From: Planctomycetia bacterium | Lineage (GTDB): Bacteria > Planctomycetota > Planctomycetia > Gemmatales > HRBIN36 | Reading direction: 5' to 3' | DNA length: 44,642 nucleotides | Assembly: GCA_016795155.1 (NCBI GenBank) | Contig: JAEUIE010000052.1 | Coordinates: 1 to 44,642, forward strand | Program-made: the position numbers and the translations under genes | Shown here: piece after piece, positions 22,110-30,651 of the stretch | Layout: each line of letters starts with the position of its first letter | How positions within the stretch are numbered: the stretch's first letter is position 1 | The notes under the pieces: generated by a model | The model's database searches: none | The model's input: the letters and a program-made list of their open reading frames with translations, nothing else | What the model was told of the DNA's origin: nothing

Positions 22110-25102
22110 GATGACTTTCGGAGCACCCGTAATGGAGTTAGTATCGGGTTCTGTTGGTGTCCCTGTTTTCGGTGTGCCTGGTCGTTCACTTCGCCAACCG
22201 CACATGTTGTCTTAAATTCGCAAAGCCTGCAGGTTTCCTGCTGATCGGTAGCAAGAAAAATACCCGCCTGCATCAGTTCCAGTTCTGCATCAATTAAGGA
22301 TGTGTGTTTGCGAAGTTCCGTTGCAGGCCACTGGATGCGATCTCCTTGCCCACCGTGATGGCCGGGGAAAAAGTAGCCTGCTCCCGTCACCGTTGCTTCG
22401 TTGCCAATGATTTGCCGCAACCGTTTTTCCGCTATCTCCACATAGAGCAAAGGCTGAAGCATCTGCCCACCTTTACGCAATGCTGTTCCCTGAAACTCTG
22501 CAATACGGCCTGATTTGTAATCCCAGATGTAATACTCACTCGATGGCGATGCGTTCAACAAAACGGTATCAATGCGATCAATCCGCCCCTGTATTTGAAT
22601 GGTCTTGCCGGAAGGCAGCCGAAGCGAAACAGGTTCATCAGTGTCCAGTTCCGATAAGCCTGGCGGATGTTTCATGCCAATGGTGGTTTCGAAATACCGC
22701 GGAGTATATTGATCAGCCAATTGTGCTTCACCCAGCAGGAAAAAGTGAAGCGATTCGTGAAGCTGGCTGATTTCCTGGTTGCGAATGTGAGCCGAAGTCT
22801 CCGGCAGTACTTCGGCTCGACGCTGCAATGTCTTCTGGAGCAGTTGCTGAAGTAAGATTGCATCCTTCAGTCGATCAGGCTTGCGGCGTTCCTGCAGCAA
22901 TTGCACATGATACTGATGGAAAACATCGTGAAGAATTTCACCACGAAGCAGTGCCGTTAACCATTGTCCAGGCTGGATGTTCGTGTACTCTGGTGCTTGA
23001 AGACGAAGCACATCATGAAAGAAAAATTTCAGCGGACACTGGTGATAACGCTGAAGCGAATGTGCTGAGAAGCTGCGCTTACTCCGCATCGGATCAAACT
23101 CACCACCAGCTTCGGGTACATATCCATCGAATTCTGTGAATTGATAGGATTTACGTTTCTTCGCTGCATGTGCTCCACGCCAGAGCATGGGGAAATCACT
23201 ACGAAAAAGTGCATTGGTAAAGGGCTGTTCCGGAAAATGATCAAGCCAGCTTTCCGTCGGCGTCAGATGGCAAAGCGATGTATCCGGCCCCAGGGGAGCA
23301 GGCAGCCAGCTTTCCAGTTCGTGCAGATCACCTTCTGGCAAACCAGTCTGCAATCGAAATATCCGCAGAAACAACTGGCTCGGAAACAGTTCGCGATCTT
23401 CCATTTGATTTGCACTGGGATAAGTGAACATCACCTGGCCGTCATACTCCTGCAAGGAGCGGATAAAACGGTTATCCTGCTGACGCAGCAATTCACGCGT
23501 CGTTTGTTGCTGCAATTCAGGCGAAAGCACCCGCCGCTCGCGATCCGTCAGCAGCGATTCGTGACGGGGTATGGACGGATAATGATCTTCTGACATTCCA
23601 ATACAGAACAGCCACTTTTTTCGAGGCGATTCCTGCAGGCTGATGGGAGTCAACAGCAGGGAGCCGGGCTTCTCCATTTCATCTGGCAAAGTGGAGTTTT
23701 CCAGCCGGGCCGACAATCGTTGCCAGACATGCAGCGTACTTTGAAATGATTCCTGACAGAAGACGCTCAGCATCTCTTCTAAAAACTTTGTTGCCTGAAG
23801 ATCCCATGAATCATCACAAACGGATTGATTGAGTAGTTTTTCTGCCGCTCTCCAGGCTTGCTCGATGTTCTCGTTACTTTCGGGAACTGGCTCCAGAATA
23901 TCCTGAAACAGGTTTCTTAACGCATTAGCTTCAGGATGATCAATATGAAGTTGAAGCTGTCTGAGCCAACTTGATTTGCTGGTGCATGGAGGAATGGAAC
24001 GGATCAGGTTGAGCAGTGTTTCCTCGTGATCCTTCGGCAGAATCAGCAATCTCTGGAGCAGCAGTTCGATCAGCGGCTCACGTCGGAAAGATGATTGAAT
24101 CCAGCGTAGCCAGAATTGCAGAGCTCTGCCAGGTCTGGTCCAGATCAGTGGGATGCCACCACGAAAACAGAGTGGGACTTTCTTTTCGGATGTATGGCGA
24201 AGCCCGTTGACCAGAGAATAAAACAACCCAGGGTAGATGCTCTCGTCTGTGTAGAACACTTCCACTTCATCAAATGGAATCTGGTTTCTGATCAGCGTTC
24301 CCAGAACAGCGCGAACTTCATATTCCGGGCTGAGTGCCCGATGCATTATCAAGCTGCCATCATTGAGAGGCACGGGAGCCTGCTGCGGTTTATTCAACCA
24401 AGCCAAACGTTGCGAGTCCCGGTACGCACGGCGATTAGGGGCTGGTCTCTTGGTGGATAATGGAACCACATCATCCATGGGCAGATGATCCAATATCGAT
24501 TGAAACAGGCCCTTGGCAGTTATTTCCTCTGCAAGAATTATTTTGCAGCTTGGTATTCCGCCCTCCGCTAACAGGCGATCACGAGCAAGAACCAGCACTC
24601 GTGCCGGATCAGCCAAGGCTCCGTTATTGAGTAGTTGCTCGTACTGTTGAAGCACCGCTTTCAGAAGCACTCCCTTATCAGGATTGGGAAATGCTTCGGT
24701 ATCGATATCCGCAGATTCCATTCCCACCATACGCATCTCATGAATGGTGGAACGAAGGCTCGGAATAATCTGCGAGTGATTCTGGAAAGCCTCAACTACT
24801 TTCACCGGCAGTTCCGATTTGGCTTGATGCCAGGCCGTAGCGACGAGTGATTCCTGTTGTAGCGGCGTCAATAGTTTGAGCTTGAAAAACGAAACGGACG
24901 GCGAAGCCAACTCTGCAGCAAGCTCCCAAAGTGAGCAGGGATATATTCGAAGGGATTGTGGGTAAGCCTGATGAAAGAGTTCGGCCAGGTTTTGTGCAGA
25001 GGCCAGTGTTGAACTGAGTAGTAATATTTTTACTGGTGCTTCGGACAGATTCTTGGCTATCTCAGCCAGTTCATCAAGACGTGGATCGTTCCCTGATACC
25101 AT
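22106..25102 (-). CDS. addB: AddB-like subunit with Fe-S nuclease domain
   Basis: The partner of AddA, 998 residues. The C-terminal part is a RecB-type PD-(D/E)xK nuclease: the core motif appears as YIWDYKSGRIAEFQG (about residue 860), followed by a Q-x3-Y-type element (QMLQPLLYVEIAEK). A 4Fe-4S staple is built from Cys near 688 (YHQCPLKFFF) and C-x2-C-x5-C near 953-962 (CRLCEFKTTC), the exact AddB spacing. The N-terminal half resembles an inactivated helicase: at the Walker A position it reads ILLLSSTLASAQNLAELF, with no G-x-G-K-[ST]. In this pair AddA therefore supplies the motor and AddB the only nuclease. AGGA lies 6 nt before the ATG. The stop overlaps the addA start (ATGA). Confidence 0.88.
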   Translation of the reverse strand: MVSGNDPRLDELAEIAKNLSEAPVKILLLSSTLASAQNLAELFHQAYPQSLRIYPCSLWELAAELASPSVSFFKLKLLTPLQQESLVATAWHQAKSELPVKVVEAFQNHSQIIPSLRSTIHEMRMVGMESADIDTEAFPNPDKGVLLKAVLQQYEQLLNNGALADPARVLVLARDRLLAEGGIPSCKIILAEEITAKGLFQSILDHLPMDDVVPLSTKRPAPNRRAYRDSQRLAWLNKPQQAPVPLNDGSLIMHRALSPEYEVRAVLGTLIRNQIPFDEVEVFYTDESIYPGLFYSLVNGLRHTSEKKVPLCFRGGIPLIWTRPGRALQFWLRWIQSSFRREPLIELLLQRLLILPKDHEETLLNLIRSIPPCTSKSSWLRQLQLHIDHPEANALRNLFQDILEPVPESNENIEQAWRAAEKLLNQSVCDDSWDLQATKFLEEMLSVFCQESFQSTLHVWQRLSARLENSTLPDEMEKPGSLLLTPISLQESPRKKWLFCIGMSEDHYPSIPRHESLLTDRERRVLSPELQQQTTRELLRQQDNRFIRSLQEYDGQVMFTYPSANQMEDRELFPSQLFLRIFRLQTGLPEGDLHELESWLPAPLGPDTSLCHLTPTESWLDHFPEQPFTNALFRSDFPMLWRGAHAAKKRKSYQFTEFDGYVPEAGGEFDPMRSKRSFSAHSLQRYHQCPLKFFFHDVLRLQAPEYTNIQPGQWLTALLRGEILHDVFHQYHVQLLQERRKPDRLKDAILLQQLLQKTLQRRAEVLPETSAHIRNQEISQLHESLHFFLLGEAQLADQYTPRYFETTIGMKHPPGLSELDTDEPVSLRLPSGKTIQIQGRIDRIDTVLLNASPSSEYYIWDYKSGRIAEFQGTALRKGGQMLQPLLYVEIAEKRLRQIIGNEATVTGAGYFFPGHHGGQGDRIQWPATELRKHTSLIDAELELMQAGIFLATDQQETCRLCEFKTTCAVGEVNDQAHRKQGHQQNPILTPLRVLRKSS

Positions 25103-25124
25103 ACAACATCCTGCTGCATTTTCT

Positions 25125-25149
25125 CCTCTCTCCGCACTGGGGAGAGGGG
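25125..25149. repeat. Dispersed CCCTCTCC palindrome, copy 3
   Basis: An imperfect version (left arm 25125-25133, right arm 25139-25149; one bulged T) in the 109-bp gap between the second kinase gene and addB. Same arms as at 2694-2716 and 6536-6560. Confidence 0.6.
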
Positions 25150-25211
25150 TTTATTAATTACGCTTTCCTCTATCAGCATGTTAGCAGGTAGTGAAGAGGC
25201 TGCACAACGAT

Positions 25212-26954
25212 TTATTTGTTGGTCTTTAGCTTGTCTGGTTGATTATTGCGTTCAAATCGTGCCATTTCTTCCTTCAGCGCGGCCAGTGATGCTGGCAGTG
25301 GCATAGCTGCTTCATTCATCTTGAGCGTCATCTGTATTAGTTCAGCGATGTCGCGATTTCTCAACATCTGGTTCTGGAGAATTCGTTTAGGGTTTGCACT
25401 ATTACGTTGCGTCAGTGCCTGTTCCAGTGCATCGTTGGATGCTTTGGTCTTGCCTTCGGTAGCCAGTAGCACTGCCATACCTATGTACCCGATGGCTCGA
25501 TACGGTTCAGGCGCCTGTACAGCACGAGCTTCTTTGTCTGCAAATTGACGGGCTCGATCGTGTGTATCATCAAGGTTCAGAACATAAAACTTCATCAGTT
25601 CTGCTCGAACACGCAGACCCTGCTGCATCTTTTCGAGCGGAAATTCCAGCGGATTATCTGGATTACGCTGATATTTTGTTTCCTCAACACGTTTCAACAG
25701 CTTCTGCTCAAGTTCCAGCAGTGATGCATTCAGAATTTTCTTGGGATCGCTCACTGCAGTCGAAGCAGCAGTGGAAGCCTTGGTTGCAACGGCATTATCT
25801 GATCGCAGCACAAAACCGATGATCGCACCGCCAATGATCGCCAGCATGACCGAGCCACCAACGACAGGCATAAGCCAGCGTAATTTGCCTCTGTTAACAG
25901 AGGCAAGTCTGCTGCTGGAAGACCCCGTGAAGGCGGATACTGCGGCAGGGTCAGGTAGTGTTTCTACTTCAGCCTGGTAAGTATCCGACTCCGCAGCAGT
26001 GTTGCCAGCCAGCTTGTCCTGAATGCGTCGTAACTCACGCAATACTTCACGTGCACTTTGCGGGCGATCTTCCGGTTGCTTGGCGAGCAGGCGATGCACC
26101 AGGCTGCACAATTCAGCAGGAAGATCAGGCCGAAGTTCCTGTATTGGTTGCGCGGCATCCGTCAGATGCCTGACACCCACTGCCATCGCAGATTCTGCAA
26201 GGAAAGGCGGTTGCCCGGTCAGCAGATGATAGCAGGTTGTCCCCAATGAATAGAGGTCGGTTCGCGTATCAACGGGTTTGCCAAGAATTTGTTCCGGGCT
26301 CATGTACAGCGGTGTACCCATGGTGGTGCCCGACTGGGTCAGATGTACCTCATCGCCCACCATGCGGGAAAGACCAAAATCCGCAACCTTCACTTCCACC
26401 TTGCGGGTAATCAGAATATTTTCCGGCTTGATGTCGCGATGGATAATCCCCAACTCCGCAGCTTTCACCAAAGCAGAGGTGATCTGCCTCATGATTGCCA
26501 GGGCAATGGTAATTTCCGGAGGCCCCTTTCGATTCAGGTAATCTTTAAGGTTGGTCCCTTCTACATATTCCAGGGCCATGTAGCGGGTGCCTTGTTCACT
26601 TCCTACCGAATAGACTTGCACAATGTTGGGATGAGTTAGCTGCGCGATAGCCTTCGCTTCTGCTTCAAAGCGTTTCAGAAAAGTCTCGTTCTCGGCATGA
26701 TCACGACGAAGGAATTTGATTGCCACGCGACGCTGCAGGGAGAGTTGGTCTGCAAGGAAAACCTGCCCCATGCCTCCCTGGCCCAAACAGCGCACCAGGC
26801 GAAAGTCTCCAAACTGCTGGCCCGGCAGGTAAGTCTCGATGGAATGGCTCGAACCGGCAATATGGTTGGCATTGCCAGATGGTTGATTTACAGTAACAGC
26901 CGTGGGGGGCGGTGTTGTAGAGTCTTCGCTGGAAACCGGGACTGCAGGCTTCAT
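25212..26954 (-). CDS. Membrane-anchored Ser/Thr protein kinase
   Basis: A Hanks-type kinase of 580 residues. A 45-residue Ser/Thr/Pro-rich leader precedes the kinase domain (about 50-315), which has GQGGMGQVFLA, Lys80, HRDIKPENIL (172-181), DFG (192-194) and GTPLYMSPEQ; all catalytic residues are intact. One transmembrane helix lies near 361-385 (MPVVGGSVMLAIIGGAIIGFVL area). The extracytoplasmic part (about 195 residues) is helical, rich in Lys, Glu and Arg, and unrecognised. GAGAA precedes the ATG. It is divergent from a receiver-HATPase gene, so the two regulators may share the 175-bp control region. Confidence 0.9.
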   Translation of the reverse strand: MKPAVPVSSEDSTTPPPTAVTVNQPSGNANHIAGSSHSIETYLPGQQFGDFRLVRCLGQGGMGQVFLADQLSLQRRVAIKFLRRDHAENETFLKRFEAEAKAIAQLTHPNIVQVYSVGSEQGTRYMALEYVEGTNLKDYLNRKGPPEITIALAIMRQITSALVKAAELGIIHRDIKPENILITRKVEVKVADFGLSRMVGDEVHLTQSGTTMGTPLYMSPEQILGKPVDTRTDLYSLGTTCYHLLTGQPPFLAESAMAVGVRHLTDAAQPIQELRPDLPAELCSLVHRLLAKQPEDRPQSAREVLRELRRIQDKLAGNTAAESDTYQAEVETLPDPAAVSAFTGSSSSRLASVNRGKLRWLMPVVGGSVMLAIIGGAIIGFVLRSDNAVATKASTAASTAVSDPKKILNASLLELEQKLLKRVEETKYQRNPDNPLEFPLEKMQQGLRVRAELMKFYVLNLDDTHDRARQFADKEARAVQAPEPYRAIGYIGMAVLLATEGKTKASNDALEQALTQRNSANPKRILQNQMLRNRDIAELIQMTLKMNEAAMPLPASLAALKEEMARFERNNQPDKLKTNK

Positions 26955-27129
26955 AGAGTTCTCATCGTACGCATGGCAATATCCCCCACATCCCTAACAT
27001 GCCATATACCCCGTCAGAGTACAAGGGTTTCGCAACAGGTAATTCTTCGTCCCATCACAATTGAGCCTCGCATTAAGCTGGGTTTGTATATAATTGCGTA
27101 GGTAACCCCTCTATTAGCCGGAGTTTCTA

Positions 27130-28071
27130 GTGGCGGTTTTCTCCGAAAACCAGACTATCCCAGAAATGGATCGCCATTCGGTTTTGGTCTTTGCCGTTGA
27201 ACCTGATGAGCAACAGCAGGTGTGCGATGCACTTTGTTGCCATGATGACTGGGCCGTTCGTTTTGTCACTTCCGAAAAACAAGCTCTGGCAGAAATTTCC
27301 AAGAACCCGCCGGCGCTGATGCTGGTCGATATGCAGGATCTCGTCAAGCACGGCATTGACTTTGTAGATACCTTGCGTCGAAAGCATCCTCTGGTGCCAG
27401 TAGTTCTGCTGACCCGAAGAGACGATGAACCCGTCTTTCAGGCTTTGCGGCATGGTGCAGTAAACTATGTACCCTGGAAATTGATTGATACCGGTCTGGT
27501 TGAAGTAGCAGAAAGTGTTTTGCTCGCTTCTGAGGTGCGCAAGTGCCGCAATCGTCTTCTTTCCTACACCGTGAAACAGGAACATCACTTTTCACTGGGT
27601 AACGATACTTCGCTGGTACCTGCACTGATCGGGTTGTTCCAGGAATCTTTACTGGGCATGGGTATCTGTGATCAGGCAGAAAGCATTCGCGTCAACATGG
27701 CAATGGAAGAAGCACTGCTCAATGCCATTTACCATGGCAACCTGGAAGTCAGTTCCAAGCTTCGAAACGATCCGGAACGTGGCGATGAACCTTATCGTGA
27801 AGAGATTGAAAAACGCCGCAAGTTGTCTCCGTACAAAGATCGAAAGATTACAGTACACGCCAGGCTGACCACCACGGAGGCGCATTTTGTCATCAGCGAT
27901 GAAGGGCCTGGATTTGATCCCGGCGCTCTGCCAGATCCAACCGATCCAGATAATATTGAACTGGCCAGCGGTCGTGGTCTGCTACTGATTCGCACCTTCA
28001 TGGATGAAGTGCATCATAATGAGCAGGGAAATACCATCACGATGATCAAACGACGTCAAAACGGCAAGTAG
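27130..28071 (+). CDS. Receiver-like domain fused to RsbW-type HATPase (anti-sigma kinase-like)
   Basis: A 313-residue cytoplasmic regulator with two modules. Residues 16-130 have the pattern of a CheY-like receiver, with Asp67 (ALMLVDMQDL) as candidate phospho-acceptor, Thr95 (VVLLTRRDD) and Lys117; the usual acidic pair is present as E24-P-D26. Residues 180-310 form a GHKL ATPase of the RsbW/SpoIIAB class: N box MEEALLNAIYHGN, G1 DEGPGFDPG and G2 GRGLLLIRTFMDEV, with no HisKA domain. The fusion suggests a phosphorylation-switched anti-sigma factor or Ser kinase; that is inference. The start is GTG with GGAG 7 nt upstream (next ATG is residue 13). A consensus -10 TATAAT (27089-27094) lies upstream without a clear -35. 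pyrR follows after 28 bp. Confidence 0.8.
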   Translation: MAVFSENQTIPEMDRHSVLVFAVEPDEQQQVCDALCCHDDWAVRFVTSEKQALAEISKNPPALMLVDMQDLVKHGIDFVDTLRRKHPLVPVVLLTRRDDEPVFQALRHGAVNYVPWKLIDTGLVEVAESVLLASEVRKCRNRLLSYTVKQEHHFSLGNDTSLVPALIGLFQESLLGMGICDQAESIRVNMAMEEALLNAIYHGNLEVSSKLRNDPERGDEPYREEIEKRRKLSPYKDRKITVHARLTTTEAHFVISDEGPGFDPGALPDPTDPDNIELASGRGLLLIRTFMDEVHHNEQGNTITMIKRRQNGK

Positions 28072-28099
28072 TTGATATTCATTATCGCAGGATAGCCAT

Positions 28100-28621
28100 A
28101 TGCAACTGCTTCTCGATACGGAAAAATTGCAGCAGGCGTTGGTCAATCTTGCACAACAGCTTGCACACGAGATGACGCCAGAGGCACAAACCGTTCTGGT
28201 CGGTATTCGCTCACGGGGCGTACCCCTGGCTCATCGCCTGGCTGGGTTATTGCAAGCAACTTCCGCACAGAAAATACCCGTTGGTTCGCTCGATATCACC
28301 CTTTACCGGGATGATCTGCATCAACGCCGACGTTGGCCCGTGGTGAAGGGCACCGACATACCATTCTCACTCGAGGATACTCGCGTCATCCTTGTGGATG
28401 ATGTGCTTTTCACTGGCCGAACCGTGATGGCTGCTTTAACCGCTTTGGCAGATCTGGGCAGGCCGGCATTAGTCAGACTGGTGACTCTTATTGATCGTGG
28501 TCACCGCGAGTTTCCCATTCAAGCCGATTATGCAGCGTTGACTCTCGACACTGCACCAGGTGATCGCATCAACGTCCGGCTACAGGAAACAGATGGTATT
28601 GATGAAGTGGTTCTGCTTTAG
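28100..28621 (+). CDS. pyrR: PyrR-type pyrimidine regulator/uracil phosphoribosyltransferase
   Basis: PyrR is a phosphoribosyltransferase-fold protein that in many bacteria binds pyr mRNA in response to UMP and may also make UMP from uracil and PRPP. The 173-residue sequence has the PRPP-binding motif VILVDDVLFTGRTVMAAL and the PyrR-specific VGIRSRGVPLA, LDITLYRDDL and DRGHREFPI blocks, with normal length. It lies 28 bp behind the receiver-HATPase gene and is not next to any pyr biosynthetic gene, so its target here is unclear. Its TAG stop overlaps the stop of the convergent DUF2520 gene. Confidence 0.9.
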   Translation: MQLLLDTEKLQQALVNLAQQLAHEMTPEAQTVLVGIRSRGVPLAHRLAGLLQATSAQKIPVGSLDITLYRDDLHQRRRWPVVKGTDIPFSLEDTRVILVDDVLFTGRTVMAALTALADLGRPALVRLVTLIDRGHREFPIQADYAALTLDTAPGDRINVRLQETDGIDEVVLL

Positions 28622-29493
28622 CGAAGCAATTCGTGAATCGTGTTGAGCGTATCCTGGTTGGCATTTTCCTGTTTGCGTGCCAGATCAACAATCAACTGTC
28701 CCAGCAGTCGGTAAGCGTGCACCACGACTGGCTTGTTTCCTTCCAGTGCAGCCAGGTGTCGTGCCACCGTTCCAACTTCACCGCGGCTGATCGGGCCGGT
28801 GAGTGCTTGCACCGTCCCCAGTTTGATGACGTTCTGAATGCTTCCAGTCATCAGAGGTCCGAGCAGTTGCATCGCTTGTTCACGTTGAAAGCCCGCCTGC
28901 TCAATACATTGCACTGCCACTTCGGTCAACGCTACCAGGCAGTTGCTGGCAAGTGTTGTTCCAGCATGATACACCGCCTTGTCGCGGTTGCTCATCTTGA
29001 CCTCAATCGGTATGCCACCAATGGCACGACACGCTTCGGATAACAGCAAGCAGGCTTCCGTTCCGCCTTCGATGACGCAAGGTGTACCGGCAAAGGTCTC
29101 TGCTGCAAGTGCTGGATCAGCAAAACTCTTGGCTGCATGAAAGCTGGCAACTTCAGCACCAGCTTCCTGCAAGGGTTTCAGCACGCTCGAAGGAATGGCC
29201 CCGCTGGCATGCCAGCAAATGGCCCCTTCCATGATCATTCCGGTTTGTGCCAGTTCTCGTGCAACACCTGACAGTGCATCATCAGGTACTGCGAGAAAAA
29301 ACGCATCGGCAGGCTCGATGGAACTGAATTCACAAATAGGAATGCCTGACCCTAAAAATGACACGGCTTCCTGGGCACTTTCAAGATGACGTGTCAATAC
29401 CTGACCGATCGAGAAGACTTTGGCTTGTGCCCATCGTCGTCCCAACGCACGTCCAACTTTGCCGCATCCCAGGAATGTAAGAGTCTGCATCAT
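28618..29493 (-). CDS. Rossmann-fold/DUF2520 protein
   Basis: About 291 residues with an N-terminal NAD(P)-binding segment (TLTFLGCGKVGRALGRRWAQ, G-x-G-x2-G) and a helical C-terminal DUF2520 domain (HAAKSFADP, YHAGTTLASNCLVALTEVA, LMTGSIQNVIKLGTVQALTG). The arrangement resembles 6-phosphogluconate/ketopantoate-reductase-like enzymes; the substrate is unknown. The frame opens with a TTG at 29511, but the ATG at 29493 (or 29490) directly precedes the Rossmann strand. No clear ribosome-binding site is visible. It converges on pyrR with a 4-bp overlap of the stop codons. Confidence 0.8.
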   Translation of the reverse strand: MMQTLTFLGCGKVGRALGRRWAQAKVFSIGQVLTRHLESAQEAVSFLGSGIPICEFSSIEPADAFFLAVPDDALSGVARELAQTGMIMEGAICWHASGAIPSSVLKPLQEAGAEVASFHAAKSFADPALAAETFAGTPCVIEGGTEACLLLSEACRAIGGIPIEVKMSNRDKAVYHAGTTLASNCLVALTEVAVQCIEQAGFQREQAMQLLGPLMTGSIQNVIKLGTVQALTGPISRGEVGTVARHLAALEGNKPVVVHAYRLLGQLIVDLARKQENANQDTLNTIHELLR

Positions 29494-29675
29494 TTTTAAG
29501 TTACAAAGCAAATGCTTCAGATGCCAGCATTCTTTAGAATCATTTTTCTAACCTGTTGTGCTGCATGATCTTCGTCTTACTTCTGTCCCCAGCACCCTCA
29601 CCCCTCATCCCTCCCATTGCTACAATGGATTTCAACTTCAGCATGATTTACGCTGTGAAATGAGGGCCTGCGAGC

Positions 29676-30326
29676 ATGGCAACACTCAAAGAAGCAATAC
29701 TGGTTCACCCGGGTGGACGCTATTGCATACTGCTCCTGATAGGGTTGATTTACGGTTTGGTGCTTCCTGGAACTCTGGCAGTTCGACCCTGGTGGGCCTA
29801 TTTCACTCTGGCTGTGATTGCCCTCGTGCCTCTGGGACTCTTTATCAACAACCGCAGAACGGTGCATCTCTTTGGTCTGCTCGTCATCGCTGCATTAATG
29901 GCTGGAGTCTACTTGGCCGACAACATGCAGGAATCTGCCAGCGAGCAGGTGATCCGCATATCGAATGAATTAACCCAGGCAGTTTCGAAGGCTGATTATG
30001 CTACAATCGAAAAGCACTTGGCCAGCGATTACAAATGGCACAACCTCAACAAAGCCGGCATGATGAACCGCGTGAAAACATCTCTGCTGCCAAGCGAATC
30101 ACGATCCTGTTCCATTTCGTCTGCCAAGGTAAAGGAGCCGGAAGGATCACCGAAACTGACTGTGGAAGGCAACTTATCCGCCAATGGTCGATACGGCAGT
30201 GAAGAAGGATTCTTTACGGGCACCATTGAGCTTAAATATCAACAGCAATCAGATGGAACCTACAAACTAGTTGGTACTCGTGTAGCCTGGTTCAACGGCA
30301 ATGAGGTCTCGATCCCAACACGTTAG
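29676..30326 (+). CDS. Membrane protein with extracytoplasmic NTF2/SnoaL-like domain
   Basis: A 216-residue protein. Three hydrophobic helices fill the first 85 residues (YCILLLIGLIYGLVLPGTLA, an aromatic second helix, LFGLLVIAALMAGVYLADNM). A soluble domain of about 130 residues follows, starting with a helix (ESASEQVIRISNELTQAVSK), then ADYATIEKHLASDYKWHNLN and beta strands ending TYKLVGTRVAWFNGNEV. That pattern resembles NTF2/SnoaL cone folds used for binding small ligands or as assembly domains. The family assignment is weak and no catalytic residues are evident. The start has GAGG about 10 nt upstream. Confidence 0.6.
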   Translation: MATLKEAILVHPGGRYCILLLIGLIYGLVLPGTLAVRPWWAYFTLAVIALVPLGLFINNRRTVHLFGLLVIAALMAGVYLADNMQESASEQVIRISNELTQAVSKADYATIEKHLASDYKWHNLNKAGMMNRVKTSLLPSESRSCSISSAKVKEPEGSPKLTVEGNLSANGRYGSEEGFFTGTIELKYQQQSDGTYKLVGTRVAWFNGNEVSIPTR

Positions 30327-30358
30327 TTCACGTATTCACGGAATGTGTGAGTAAATAA

Positions 30359-30401
30359 TAACATACAAAATGTAAAATAAACTTGACATAATGTAATGTT
30401 A
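30359..30401. promoter_or_regulatory. Candidate operator: ACAT/ATGT inverted repeats
   Basis: ACAT-N5-ATGT (30361-30373) and ACAT-N6-ATGT (30386-30399, with a further ATGT at 30391) form two dyads; the outermost TAACAT (30359-30364) and ATGTTA (30396-30401) are also inverted. They overlap the -35 and spacer of the XRE promoter, as expected of a self-repressing operator. Inference from position. Confidence 0.45.
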
Positions 30402-30411
30402 AGCGTACTAT
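30383..30411 (+). promoter_or_regulatory. Strong promoter giving a leaderless XRE-regulator mRNA
   Basis: -35 TTGACA (30383-30388, perfect) and -10 TACTAT (30406-30411) with an ideal 17-nt spacer. The ATG is at 30418, six nt beyond the -10, so transcription should start at or within a base or two of the ATG and leave no room for a ribosome-binding site. Confidence 0.75.
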
Positions 30412-30417
30412 GATTTC

Positions 30418-30651
30418 ATGAAACCACAGTATGAGATAGTCAGCCTGCTACGAAAGTATCGGCGGCTGGCTGACATCACCCAGGAAGAACTTGCTGAACG
30501 AATCGGAGTTACGCGTCAAACGATCCTTTCGATTGAGAAGGGAAATTACACTCCCTCGGTGGCGCTGGCTCTCCAACTTGCCCATGTGCTGGGGGTTCGC
30601 GTGGAAGATTTGTTCCTGCTCACGAAGGTGCAAAACCATGAACAAACTTAA
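30418..30651 (+). CDS. XRE-family HTH transcriptional regulator
   Basis: A 77-residue DNA-binding protein that is a single Cro/C1-type helix-turn-helix: LLRKYRRLADITQEELAERI, then GVTRQTILSIEKGNYTPSVA, then LALQLAHVLGVRVEDLF. This is the short form usually encoded next to a membrane protein. It probably represses its own promoter, whose -35/-10 region is covered with ACAT/ATGT dyads. The promoter sits six nt from the ATG, so the mRNA is probably leaderless. Its stop codon overlaps the start of the downstream membrane gene by 14 nt, implying coupled synthesis. Confidence 0.9.
   Translation: MKPQYEIVSLLRKYRRLADITQEELAERIGVTRQTILSIEKGNYTPSVALALQLAHVLGVRVEDLFLLTKVQNHEQT

Noticed and set aside
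30491-30637. N-terminal extension of the membrane protein
   Set aside because: It is the shifted frame of the HTH gene; a ribosome-binding site and Met are present at 30638.
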